A stretch of DNA of 10,080 nucleotides, taken from the NCBI GenBank assembly GCA_041749595.1, contig JBGTBA010000113.1, positions 1 to 10,080 on the forward strand, given 5' to 3'. Shown here piece by piece: positions 1 through 6,045 of this stretch; the first letter of the stretch is position 1; every line of letters starts with the position of its first letter. The notes beneath the pieces were generated by a model. It was given only the letters and a program-made list of their open reading frames with translations, had not been told where the DNA came from and did not search any database. Origin of the DNA: Aurantibrevibacter sp041749595. GTDB taxonomy: Bacteria; Bacteroidota; Bacteroidia; Flavobacteriales; Flavobacteriaceae. Made by a program: the position numbers and the translations under genes.

Positions 1-1
1 A

Positions 2-49
2 AACAAAGCAAAAAAAGCAGTTAAAGCCAATAAAAACAGCAAAAAATGA
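2..49 (+). CDS. possible C-terminal tail of an upstream lysine-rich protein (partial)
   Basis: The window opens in A-rich DNA. The frame starting at base 2 reads NKAKKAVKANKNSKK and then stops at TGA 47-49, which looks like the basic Lys/Ala tail of a larger protein that begins outside the window. The next frame (from base 3) is also open and ends at TAA 51-53, reading a Lys/Gln-rich tail, so the true frame cannot be settled from here. It may equally be non-coding A-rich DNA. No function can be assigned. Confidence 0.25.
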   Translation, partial: NKAKKAVKANKNSKK

Positions 50-139
50 ATAAAAAGTAACCTGAAAAATTAAATTGATCAAAAAAAGCAACCAAATTAA
101 ATCCAAAAATTCAAATTACTATTCGGCAACGGTCTTAAA

Positions 140-799
140 ATGACAACGGCTGCATTATCGCTAGAACATATCATAAGACCATCAAGTCATCAAGAGGGTA
201 AGATACCCGTACTCTTTATGTTCCATGGTTATGGGAGCAATGAAGAGGATCTTTTTTCATTTGCCCCCGAATTGCCTAAGGAACTTTGCATTATTTCCGT
301 AAGGGCACCTTTTGCCATGCCCCCTTTTGGTTATGCCTGGTACACCATTAATTTTGATGCGGCGTTTGGTAAGTGGAGCGATGAGGAAGAAGCCAAGGTC
401 TCTAGGGATAAGATTGTTGCCTTTATTGATGAAGCCTGTGAAACGTACCATTTGGACAAAGACAACATAACCCTTCTAGGATTTAGTCAGGGGACTATTC
501 TTAGTTACGCCGTAGCATTGTCATATCCGGAAAAAATAAAGAATGTCATTGCCCTAAGTGGCTACATCAACCAAAAAATACTGCCGGATGGCTATGTTGA
601 TAAAGACCATAGCGGCCTAAAGATCTATGCGTCGCACGGTTCCGTCGACCAAGTCATCCCCGTGGAATGGGCCCAAAAAGCCCCTGAATTATTAAAGCAG
701 TTGAAAATTGATTTTAAATATGAGGAGTTCCCGGTTGGCCACGGTGTCTCACCGCAAAATTTTTATTCGTTCAAAGAGTGGCTAAAAAACAAGATTTAG
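140..799 (+). CDS. phospholipase/carboxylesterase-family serine hydrolase (alpha/beta fold)
   Basis: A 219-residue cytoplasmic serine hydrolase of the small phospholipase/carboxylesterase (Abhydrolase_2) family, which cleaves carboxyl-ester or thioester bonds of short acyl substrates. The oxyanion segment HGYGSNE lies at residues 29-35. The nucleophile elbow GFSQG (114-118) places the catalytic Ser at 116. The acid is Asp170 in GSVDQVIP and the base is His201 in GHGV. The length is normal for the family and there is no signal peptide. The ATG at 140 is preceded by A-rich sequence without a clear Shine-Dalgarno, which is normal in Bacteroidota. Its stop overlaps the stop of the convergent gene by four bases (796-799). 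The natural substrate cannot be told from sequence, and the neighbours give no hint. Confidence 0.9.
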   Translation: MTTAALSLEHIIRPSSHQEGKIPVLFMFHGYGSNEEDLFSFAPELPKELCIISVRAPFAMPPFGYAWYTINFDAAFGKWSDEEEAKVSRDKIVAFIDEACETYHLDKDNITLLGFSQGTILSYAVALSYPEKIKNVIALSGYINQKILPDGYVDKDHSGLKIYASHGSVDQVIPVEWAQKAPELLKQLKIDFKYEEFPVGHGVSPQNFYSFKEWLKNKI

Positions 800-1290
800 T
801 TGCTTCGGGTGTAGAGCAAATGGTCCGTTAATGTAAAATCTACCCCTAAATCGTCCTTTAGCTCATATTTCAATAAGATCTCTCCCCAAAACGTGCCATC
901 GGAAAAATCGGCCAAAATCCATTTATGGTTCAATACCTTTATTTTATTGATTTTAAAATCACCTTCCATACCTTCGTATGGAACCAATGGGTTGCTTCCT
1001 TTTTTTTCGTTGGTTTCCAGCAACTTATCGGCAATGTAGCGGGCGGGGTCCTTTAACCCTAAATGATCATAATACGCCAAGGCATCATCGTTGTTTTCCA
1101 GGGAAAAATACTGCATATCCAAAACTTTTAGGTTAAGGCTTTTTGCAGAATCCTGCATTTTGGCCAGTTCCGTACGCAGTTTCTGTACGCTATCCCCATT
1201 GGCCTTCAATAGCTTATCGGTGCTGATAAACTGGTATAGTGCAATTAAGGACGCAAAAATAAAAAGATATAAGAATAGTCTGCTTTTCAT
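796..1290 (-). CDS. membrane-anchored protein of unknown function
   Basis: A 164-residue protein that I do not recognise as any characterised enzyme. It begins MKSRLF and has a hydrophobic segment at about residues 5-22 (LFLYLFIFASLIALYQF), followed by a charged, probably helical stretch at 26-52. This suggests a single N-terminal anchor with the rest in the periplasm. The C-terminal half (about 100-160) is a compact mixed-strand region containing NPLVPYEGMEG and the aromatic pair around WILADFSDGTFWGE, which looks like a folded domain. It lies 15 bases downstream of the metallohydrolase gene on the same strand and is probably co-transcribed with it. I recall similar flavobacterial proteins carrying only vague labels such as hydrolase, but I see no catalytic motif supporting that name. 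Confidence 0.8.
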   Translation of the reverse strand: MKSRLFLYLFIFASLIALYQFISTDKLLKANGDSVQKLRTELAKMQDSAKSLNLKVLDMQYFSLENNDDALAYYDHLGLKDPARYIADKLLETNEKKGSNPLVPYEGMEGDFKINKIKVLNHKWILADFSDGTFWGEILLKYELKDDLGVDFTLTDHLLYTRSN

Positions 1291-1305
1291 TTGTTTAAAT
1301 ACTGT

Positions 1306-2070
1306 TTAGAGTGTTACGATTAAATTGTCATACGCCAAATGTACGCCGTTCGGCAATTTGCTTTCAACTTCTTGGTGAAAGCCCAACAAATGGCTGATAT
1401 GGGTAAAGAAAGCCTTTTCCGGCCTTACTTTATCCACAAATTCCAAGGCTTCGGGCAAACTAAAATGGGAATGGTGCGGCTCTGATCGCAATGCGTTTAT
1501 TACCAATACCCTAACTCCTTTTAATTTGCTTGTTTCCTCTTCAGAAATACTTTTTACATCAGTTAAATAAACAAAGTCTTTTATTCGATATCCAAAAACC
1601 TGTAACCTGTTGTGGTATGCCTCTATGGCCACGGCCATGGTGTTCCCAATTTTAAACGGACTGTTATTCGTAACCGTATTTACCTGTACCGCAGGTGCTC
1701 CCGGATATCTGTTTAGGTCGGCAAAAATATAATCAAATCTAATTTTCAGGGAGTTTATTACCCGTTCATGTGCATAAATGGGAACATCGCCCTGCCTAAA
1801 AAAAAAGGGGCGTATGTCATCAATTCCCGCTGTGTGGTCCGCATGCTCATGGGTAAACAATATGCCATCGATTTTGGTGACATTATGGGTAAGCATTTGT
1901 TGTCTAAAATCGGGCCCGCAATCAATAACGTAATTAAAATCATCCCAAGATACCAACACGGAGACCCTAAGCCTTTTATCCTTGGGGTCCCCACTTAGGC
2001 AAACAGGATGGCTGCTCCCTATTACAGGGATTCCCTGCGATGTTCCCGTACCCAAAAAAGTGATTTTCAA
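1306..2070 (-). CDS. PhnP-like metallo-beta-lactamase-fold hydrolase, TTG start
   Basis: A 254-residue MBL-fold metallohydrolase of the PhnP/RNase Z-like group (COG1235 type). The metal-binding signature HEHADH is at residues 74-79. Further ligands are probably His153 (AYHN), Asp171 (LTD) and His224 or His227 (THISH). The N-terminus MKITFLGTGTSQGIPVIG is characteristic of the Bacteroidota branch. Cysteines that form a structural zinc site in E. coli PhnP are mostly absent: only PVC (Cys24) remains where related proteins have a Cys-rich loop. This looks like a lineage trait, not damage. The first codon is TTG (2070-2068). An in-frame TAA lies five codons upstream and no ATG intervenes, and homologues begin at this residue. 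The likely reaction is phosphodiester hydrolysis; the substrate is unknown. It is first in a unit with the gene ending at 796. Confidence 0.9.
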   Translation of the reverse strand: MKITFLGTGTSQGIPVIGSSHPVCLSGDPKDKRLRVSVLVSWDDFNYVIDCGPDFRQQMLTHNVTKIDGILFTHEHADHTAGIDDIRPFFFRQGDVPIYAHERVINSLKIRFDYIFADLNRYPGAPAVQVNTVTNNSPFKIGNTMAVAIEAYHNRLQVFGYRIKDFVYLTDVKSISEEETSKLKGVRVLVINALRSEPHHSHFSLPEALEFVDKVRPEKAFFTHISHLLGFHQEVESKLPNGVHLAYDNLIVTL

Positions 2071-2088
2071 CAGTATGTCTATTTAATT

Positions 2089-2096
2089 CAAATTTA
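2089..2096 (-). promoter_or_regulatory. Bacteroidota -7 promoter element for the metallohydrolase gene
   Basis: On the minus strand the bases read TAAATTTG, an exact match to the Bacteroidota -7 consensus TAnnTTTG. It lies 18 bp upstream of the TTG start at 2070, giving a short leader. A -33 TTG is not well placed: the nearest (CAA on the plus strand at 2122-2124) is about 25 bp away, longer than the usual 17-23. Confidence 0.45.
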
Positions 2097-2130
2097 TAAC
2101 TTATTTATTTATTAGATTGGTCAATCTTAT

Positions 2131-2138
2131 TAACTTTG
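2131..2138 (+). promoter_or_regulatory. Bacteroidota -7 promoter element for the 485-residue protein gene
   Basis: TAACTTTG matches the -7 consensus TAnnTTTG and lies 20 bp upstream of the ATG at 2159. Its position inside the frame that could be opened by a TTG at 2117 is the main reason to prefer the ATG at 2159 as the real start. No clear -33 TTG is present at the expected distance. Confidence 0.45.
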
Positions 2139-2158
2139 TTGGACACAAAACTTACGTA

Positions 2159-3616
2159 ATGGTTTCTTTCCTAGATAAGGATACTACATTTGAAAATGTC
2201 CCTTCAATTAAGGCCAAAACCCTGAGAATAAACCTAAACCCGGATATTTACGGCACTTTTTCCGAAATCGGTGCGGGCCAGGAAACCTCTGGCCACTTTT
2301 TTAGGTCTGGTGGGGCTTCCGGAACCATTGCCAAGGCAATGAGCGCCTATGACAAGGATTTCAGTGACGCCATATATGGTATTGAGGAAGACGGAAGGTA
2401 CGTAACCCAGTCTAGGTTAAAAAAAATGCTTTCACATGAAATGGAAAACATGGAAAACCGCATAAGCCGTGAAATACATCCGGACAGGTTGTTTTTTTCC
2501 TATGCAAATACGGTGGCCACCATTGATTTTTCCAAGCGATATAAAGGCCATGGTTGGCTGGGCATACGGTATCAATTAGATCCTAAACAAAAAGAATATG
2601 ATGAAATTGAACTTCATGTCCGATTTAAGCAAAATGAAGCACGGCTCCAACAGGAAACTTTGGGCATTGTAGGGGTAAACCTTATATATGGGGCATTTTA
2701 CAAATATGACAAGCCCCGAAAACTTTTAAAATATCTTTATGACCACATAGACAAGGACACGCTGGAAATTGATATGGTGAACTTTTCCGGACCCCATTTT
2801 AAAAATGTGGACAACAGGCTGATGAGCCTACAGCTCATTAGAAACGACATGACAGATGCCGTAATGTTTGGCCCTGATGGCAACAACCTGCTGCCCGCAG
2901 CTGTATTGTACAAAAAGAACATCCTGGCCATAAGGGGAAGTTTTAGGCCTGTTACAAAAGTAAATATGGACATGCTTCAAAAATCGTATGAAATTTTTAT
3001 TCGGGAACAAACAGTTGACGAAGAAAATGCCATAGTCATTTTTGAAATAACGCTCTCCAATCTTAAGGCCTCGGGAGAAATAGACGAACAGGATTTTATG
3101 GACAGGGCAGAATTGTTGTGTTCATTGGGACATACGGTCATGATCTCCAAATTTCAGGAATATTATAAATTAGTGGAATACTTTAGCAATTTTACCAAAG
3201 CAAGAATGGGGTTGACCATGGGCGTAAATAACCTAGTGGATGTCTTTGATGAAAAATATTACAGGCATTTAAGCGGTGGTATCTTGGAAGCATTTGGCAA
3301 ATTGTTCTTTAAAGACCTGAAAGTCTATCTATATCCCATGAAGAATGAAGAAACGGGGCAGATAATGACCAGCAATAATGTAAAGGTGCACCCAAGGATG
3401 AAGGAACTGTACAAGTTCTTTAAATATAACGGCAAAGTTCTGGATATTATAGATTATGACCCTGAAATTCTGCATATTTTCTCTAGGGATGTCCTAAAGA
3501 GGATCATGGACAATGAAGACGGGTGGGAAGAAATGCTTCCGTCCGGGGTAGCCGACATCATCAAAAAGAAAAACCTTTTTACCCGTAAAATGATAAAGGA
3601 GGGGGAACCCAACTAA
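2159..3616 (+). CDS. conserved protein of unknown function, 485 residues
   Basis: This is a large soluble-looking protein. I recognise it as a strongly conserved Bacteroidota protein but cannot give it a function. Landmarks from the ATG at 2159 are GAGQETSGHFFRSGG (38-52), SGTIAKAMSAYDKDFSDAIYG (54-74), FGPDGNNLLPAAVLYKK (237-253), a central MDRAELLCSLGHTVMISKFQEYY block and a C-terminal KVHPRMKELYKFF block. There is no signal peptide, membrane helix, beta-barrel signature, Walker motif or HxGH nucleotidyltransferase motif. From memory, homologues have been labelled TonB-dependent receptor or nicotinate-nucleotide adenylyltransferase; the sequence supports neither. A longer reading from TTG 2117 adds 14 residues but runs through the promoter match. 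The gene is monocistronic and diverges from the metallohydrolase gene. Confidence 0.85.
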   Translation: MVSFLDKDTTFENVPSIKAKTLRINLNPDIYGTFSEIGAGQETSGHFFRSGGASGTIAKAMSAYDKDFSDAIYGIEEDGRYVTQSRLKKMLSHEMENMENRISREIHPDRLFFSYANTVATIDFSKRYKGHGWLGIRYQLDPKQKEYDEIELHVRFKQNEARLQQETLGIVGVNLIYGAFYKYDKPRKLLKYLYDHIDKDTLEIDMVNFSGPHFKNVDNRLMSLQLIRNDMTDAVMFGPDGNNLLPAAVLYKKNILAIRGSFRPVTKVNMDMLQKSYEIFIREQTVDEENAIVIFEITLSNLKASGEIDEQDFMDRAELLCSLGHTVMISKFQEYYKLVEYFSNFTKARMGLTMGVNNLVDVFDEKYYRHLSGGILEAFGKLFFKDLKVYLYPMKNEETGQIMTSNNVKVHPRMKELYKFFKYNGKVLDIIDYDPEILHIFSRDVLKRIMDNEDGWEEMLPSGVADIIKKKNLFTRKMIKEGEPN

Positions 3617-3636
3617 AACCTTCTTAAAAGTGCTTG

Positions 3637-3653
3637 CCATATTCCGCATATGG
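3637..3653. other. small hairpin between convergent genes
   Basis: CCATAT (3637-3642) and ATATGG (3648-3653) form a perfect 6-bp stem around a 5-base loop. It lies 20 bp after the stop of the 485-residue gene and before the convergent peroxiredoxin stop. No T-run follows closely, so it is at best a weak bidirectional terminator. Confidence 0.25.
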
Positions 3654-3749
3654 TCCCAATTCCGGCTTTTAGGTATGTTTTATTTTCTTTACCTGACAAT
3701 GTCCTTTTTATTTTTCCAATTAAATATCCAAGTTTCAGGTACGGCACCG

Positions 3750-4199
3750 CTACAATAGCTGCTCTGCATGGTTTTTAGTCTCAACCTTATCCACAATTCC
3801 AGACACGATCCCTTCTTCATCTATTACAAAAGTTATCCTATGGATTCCATCAAACTCCCTGCCCATGAACTTTTTTGGTCCCCATACCCCAAAAATATTA
3901 AGTATAGTATGGTCTTCATCTGCCAATAATGGAAAAGGAAGGTTGAATTTCTTCTTGAAATTCAATTGTTTTTTTTGGGAATCCGCACTGACTCCCAATA
4001 ATTCAAACCCGTTCGCTTTTAATCTTTCATAATTATCCCTAAGGTTACAGGCTTCAATGGTGCAACTGGGCGTATTGGCCTGTGGATAGAAAAAGACAAT
4101 GAGTTTTTTGCCCTTGTAATCTGAAAGGTTGATTCCTTTTCCATCTTGGTCTTTGGCAGAAAATTCGGGGACTTTATCTCCTTTTTGTAATGTTTTCAT
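3750..4199 (-). CDS. bcp: thioredoxin-dependent peroxiredoxin, BCP/PrxQ type
   Basis: A 149-residue cytoplasmic peroxiredoxin that reduces hydrogen peroxide and organic hydroperoxides using thioredoxin. The active-site segment YPQANTPSCTIEACNLRDNY carries the peroxidatic Cys46 and the resolving Cys51, four residues apart, the classic atypical two-cysteine BCP spacing. Ser45 replaces the Gly commonly seen before the peroxidatic Cys. The conserved Arg and the WGPKKFMGREFDGIHRITFVI region are present. The length is standard. It starts at ATG 4199 and is divergently arranged with the endonuclease III gene across 64 bp. Together they make a plausible oxidative-damage pair, although shared regulation is only inferred. 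Confidence 0.95.
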   Translation of the reverse strand: MKTLQKGDKVPEFSAKDQDGKGINLSDYKGKKLIVFFYPQANTPSCTIEACNLRDNYERLKANGFELLGVSADSQKKQLNFKKKFNLPFPLLADEDHTILNIFGVWGPKKFMGREFDGIHRITFVIDEEGIVSGIVDKVETKNHAEQLL

Positions 4200-4263
4200 A
4201 GCTATTTTTAATTAAATTAGAATCTTTGCCCTAAATATACTAAACAGATTTACCAAATAAAAA

Positions 4264-4920
4264 ATGACAAAATCCGAAAAGGTTGAATTTACCGTAAGTA
4301 CCCTCCAAAAACTATACCCTACCATTCCTGTTCCGTTAGAACATAAAGATCCGTACACCCTTTTAATAGCGGTACTGCTATCTGCACAAAGCACGGATGT
4401 CAGGGTGAACAAAATCACTCCCCTCTTGTTTGAACGGGCGGATAATCCGTATGATATGGTAAAACTGTCCGTAAATGAGATTCGCAAAATTATAAAGCCA
4501 GTTGGTCTTTCACCCATGAAATCCAAGGGAATCCATGGCCTTTCTAACATTTTAATAGAAAAATATGGAGGTAAAGTACCATCGGATATAGCACTATTGG
4601 AAGAACTGCCAGCAGTGGGGCACAAAACAGCAAGTGTAGTGGTTTCCCAAGCCTTTGGCATACCTGCATTTCCGGTAGACACCCATATCCACAGGCTTAT
4701 GTACCGGTGGGGCTTTAGCAATGGTAAAAATGTGGTTCAGACCGAAAAAGATGCAAAACGATTGTTCCCAAAATCGTTATGGAACCGCCTGCACCTTCAG
4801 ATTATATGGTATGGGCGGGAATATTCCCCCGCCAGGGGATGGGATATGGAAAAAGACATCATTACCAAAACCATCGGTAGAAAAAAAACAGTGAAAGAAT
4901 ACTATGAAAAGAAAAAATAG
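4264..4920 (+). CDS. nth: endonuclease III (DNA glycosylase/AP lyase) lacking the Fe-S cluster
   Basis: A 218-residue HhH-GPD base-excision repair enzyme that removes oxidised pyrimidines and cleaves the abasic site. The pattern LLSAQSTD is at residues 38-45, the helix-hairpin-helix ELPAVGHKTASVV at 114-126 with the catalytic Lys at 121, and the catalytic Asp139 is in PVDTHIHR. E. coli Nth ends with a four-cysteine [4Fe-4S] loop. Here the corresponding tail reads YGREYSPARGWDMEKDIITK and the whole protein contains no cysteine. A conserved-looking replacement tail ends in a Lys-rich stretch. The ATG at 4264 is clear. A one-mismatch -7 element, AATCTTTG, sits at 4221-4228. The divergent neighbour is the peroxiredoxin gene. 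Confidence 0.93.
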   Translation: MTKSEKVEFTVSTLQKLYPTIPVPLEHKDPYTLLIAVLLSAQSTDVRVNKITPLLFERADNPYDMVKLSVNEIRKIIKPVGLSPMKSKGIHGLSNILIEKYGGKVPSDIALLEELPAVGHKTASVVVSQAFGIPAFPVDTHIHRLMYRWGFSNGKNVVQTEKDAKRLFPKSLWNRLHLQIIWYGREYSPARGWDMEKDIITKTIGRKKTVKEYYEKKK

Positions 4921-4945
4921 CCTTATGGCCGGAAATCTTCCATTC

Positions 4946-5095
4946 CTAGTTCGAATGATTTTCGAACTGCAAGCTTTTGTATTCCACGATCTGAACGGCC
5001 TTGGAATAATTAAGCAAAAACTGGACCGTTTCGGGACAGGCTTTCGCCAACCTGCATCTGTTTTGCCTTTTCGAGTAAATTTTTTCCATATTCAT
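4946..5095 (-). CDS. small protein of unknown function, 49 residues, downstream of the sigma factor gene
   Basis: The frame starts at ATG 5095 (second ATG at 5089), stops at TAG 4946-4948, and has an in-frame TAA four codons upstream of the start. The product begins MNMEKIYSKRQNRC and continues through PETVQFLLNYSKAVQIVEY to end in QFENHSN. It has a basic N-terminal third with Cys14 and Cys20, then an amphipathic helix-like core. The composition is protein-like, unlike a chance frame. I recall short flavobacterial proteins of the form FLLNYSKAL...FE...N, which raises confidence, but no function is known to me. It follows the sigma factor stop by 65 bp on the same strand, so it may be a second cistron. 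It is not a zinc-finger anti-sigma factor, because there is no HxxxCxxC. Confidence 0.55.
   Translation of the reverse strand: MNMEKIYSKRQNRCRLAKACPETVQFLLNYSKAVQIVEYKSLQFENHSN
4948..4968. other. perfect hairpin overlapping the end of the 49-residue ORF
   Basis: AGTTCGAA (4948-4955) and TTCGAACT (4961-4968) form a perfect 8-bp stem around TGATT. It overlaps the small ORF's stop codon and begins 27 bp after the nth stop, so it separates two convergent genes. No strong T-run follows on either strand. Confidence 0.35.
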
Positions 5096-5160
5096 ATAGC
5101 ATTGTTATGGAATGATAACGCCACCTAAACGGAAATATTGCCTTTTGTATGCAACTTATG

Positions 5161-5742
5161 TTAACTTGTCAGGACAATGTTGTGCTTGTCTATTATCTTT
5201 CTAAGGTTGATAAGGGCGTAGCGCATCCTGCCCAATGCCGTATTGATGCTTACCCCCGTATTTTCCGATATCTCCTTAAAACTCATATCCTGATAAATAC
5301 GCATCAAAAGCACTTCTTTCTGGTCCTCTGGGAGTTCCTCTATCAACAAGTTCAGATCGGCATCTATCTGGTCCTTTATAAGTTGTTTTTCCGCATTAAG
5401 CTTCTCATCCCCGATCACGGAGAAAATATTGAAATCATCGCTGCCTTCGAACATTGGCATCCTTTTGTTCTTGCGGAAGTGGTCTATGATCAGGTTGTGC
5501 GCTATGCGCATTACCCAGGGCAAAAATTTTCCCTCTTCACTGTAAGAGCCTTTTTTCAAAGTTTTTATCACTTTAATAAAGGTATCCTGAAAGATGTCTT
5601 CCGTGACGTCCCTGTCCAATACTTTGGAATAGATAAAACTTGTGATCCGTTGGTTGTGGCGGTTAATAAGGATTTCTAGTGCCTTCTCTTTTCCGTTGAT
5701 GTAGTCCTTTACTAATATCGAATCATCAATTTGTAGTTCCAT
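5161..5742 (-). CDS. ECF-type RNA polymerase sigma-70 factor
   Basis: A 193-residue sigma factor made only of regions 2 and 4, as in extracytoplasmic-function sigmas. Region 2 spans about residues 22-92, with the core-binding and -10 recognition pattern around DVTEDIFQDTFIKVIK and FLPWVMRIAHNLIIDHFRK. The linker is acidic. Region 4 spans about 128-183, with LPEDQKEVLLMRIYQDMSF and the helix-turn-helix FKEISENTGVSINTALGRMR. It directs RNA polymerase to a specific promoter set. No anti-sigma gene with a zinc-finger or transmembrane domain is adjacent; the only downstream gene is the 49-residue ORF. This is the flavobacterial RpoE-like class whose regulation is often not by a classical anti-sigma. 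The start at ATG 5742 gives a normal N-terminus. Confidence 0.93.
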   Translation of the reverse strand: MELQIDDSILVKDYINGKEKALEILINRHNQRITSFIYSKVLDRDVTEDIFQDTFIKVIKTLKKGSYSEEGKFLPWVMRIAHNLIIDHFRKNKRMPMFEGSDDFNIFSVIGDEKLNAEKQLIKDQIDADLNLLIEELPEDQKEVLLMRIYQDMSFKEISENTGVSINTALGRMRYALINLRKIIDKHNIVLTS

Positions 5743-6045
5743 ACAACTTACTTTTTTGGTTAAAATTTGAGCCTTGCCATCCCGATAAACTAACGGGAAG
5801 AAAGTACTTAGGTTATTTTGGGTTAACTCTTTTACTGTAATTACTACAGAATGATTGTCCTGTTTTTCAATTACAATTTAAAAGTAGACAAAGGGATAGG
5901 TAGGAAAAAAACATTGTTGTAAAACACCCCTTTTATGATGTGAAAAGCTGTTTTTTTATTTTTCAGTAAAATATATTCCGAAAAGAAGAGTTATGCAGGA
6001 GAATTGATAAAAAGCCTAGGGATTAATGTTATGGATTATATACAA
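5743..6045. other. AT-rich intergenic region upstream of the sigma factor gene
   Basis: These 303 bp hold no convincing ORF. The part next to the sigma gene contains two short inverted repeats: TCCCG/CGGGA (5780-5784 and 5794-5798, 9-base spacer) and CTGTA/TACAG (5835-5839 and 5845-5849, 5-base loop). A one-mismatch -7 element, TCCCTTTG, lies on the minus strand at 5889-5896 and would give a leader of about 140 bases. The remainder next to the dehydrogenase stop has T- and A-runs but no strong terminator stem. Confidence 0.4.

Noticed and set aside
2117..2158. N-terminal extension of the 485-residue protein from TTG 2117
   Set aside because: The extension runs through the TAACTTTG promoter match, and the ATG at 2159 gives the expected start.
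3688..3741. Inverted repeat TACCTGA/TCAGGTA between the 485-residue gene and the peroxiredoxin gene
   Set aside because: Only 7 bp with a spacer of about 38 bases in AT-rich DNA; expected by chance.
4904..5128. 74-codon plus-strand frame overlapping the end of nth
   Set aside because: It is antisense to the more protein-like 49-residue ORF, and its sequence has no family resemblance.
5149..5679. 176-codon plus-strand frame
   Set aside because: It is the antisense shadow of the sigma factor gene, whose sigma regions 2 and 4 are unmistakable on the minus strand.
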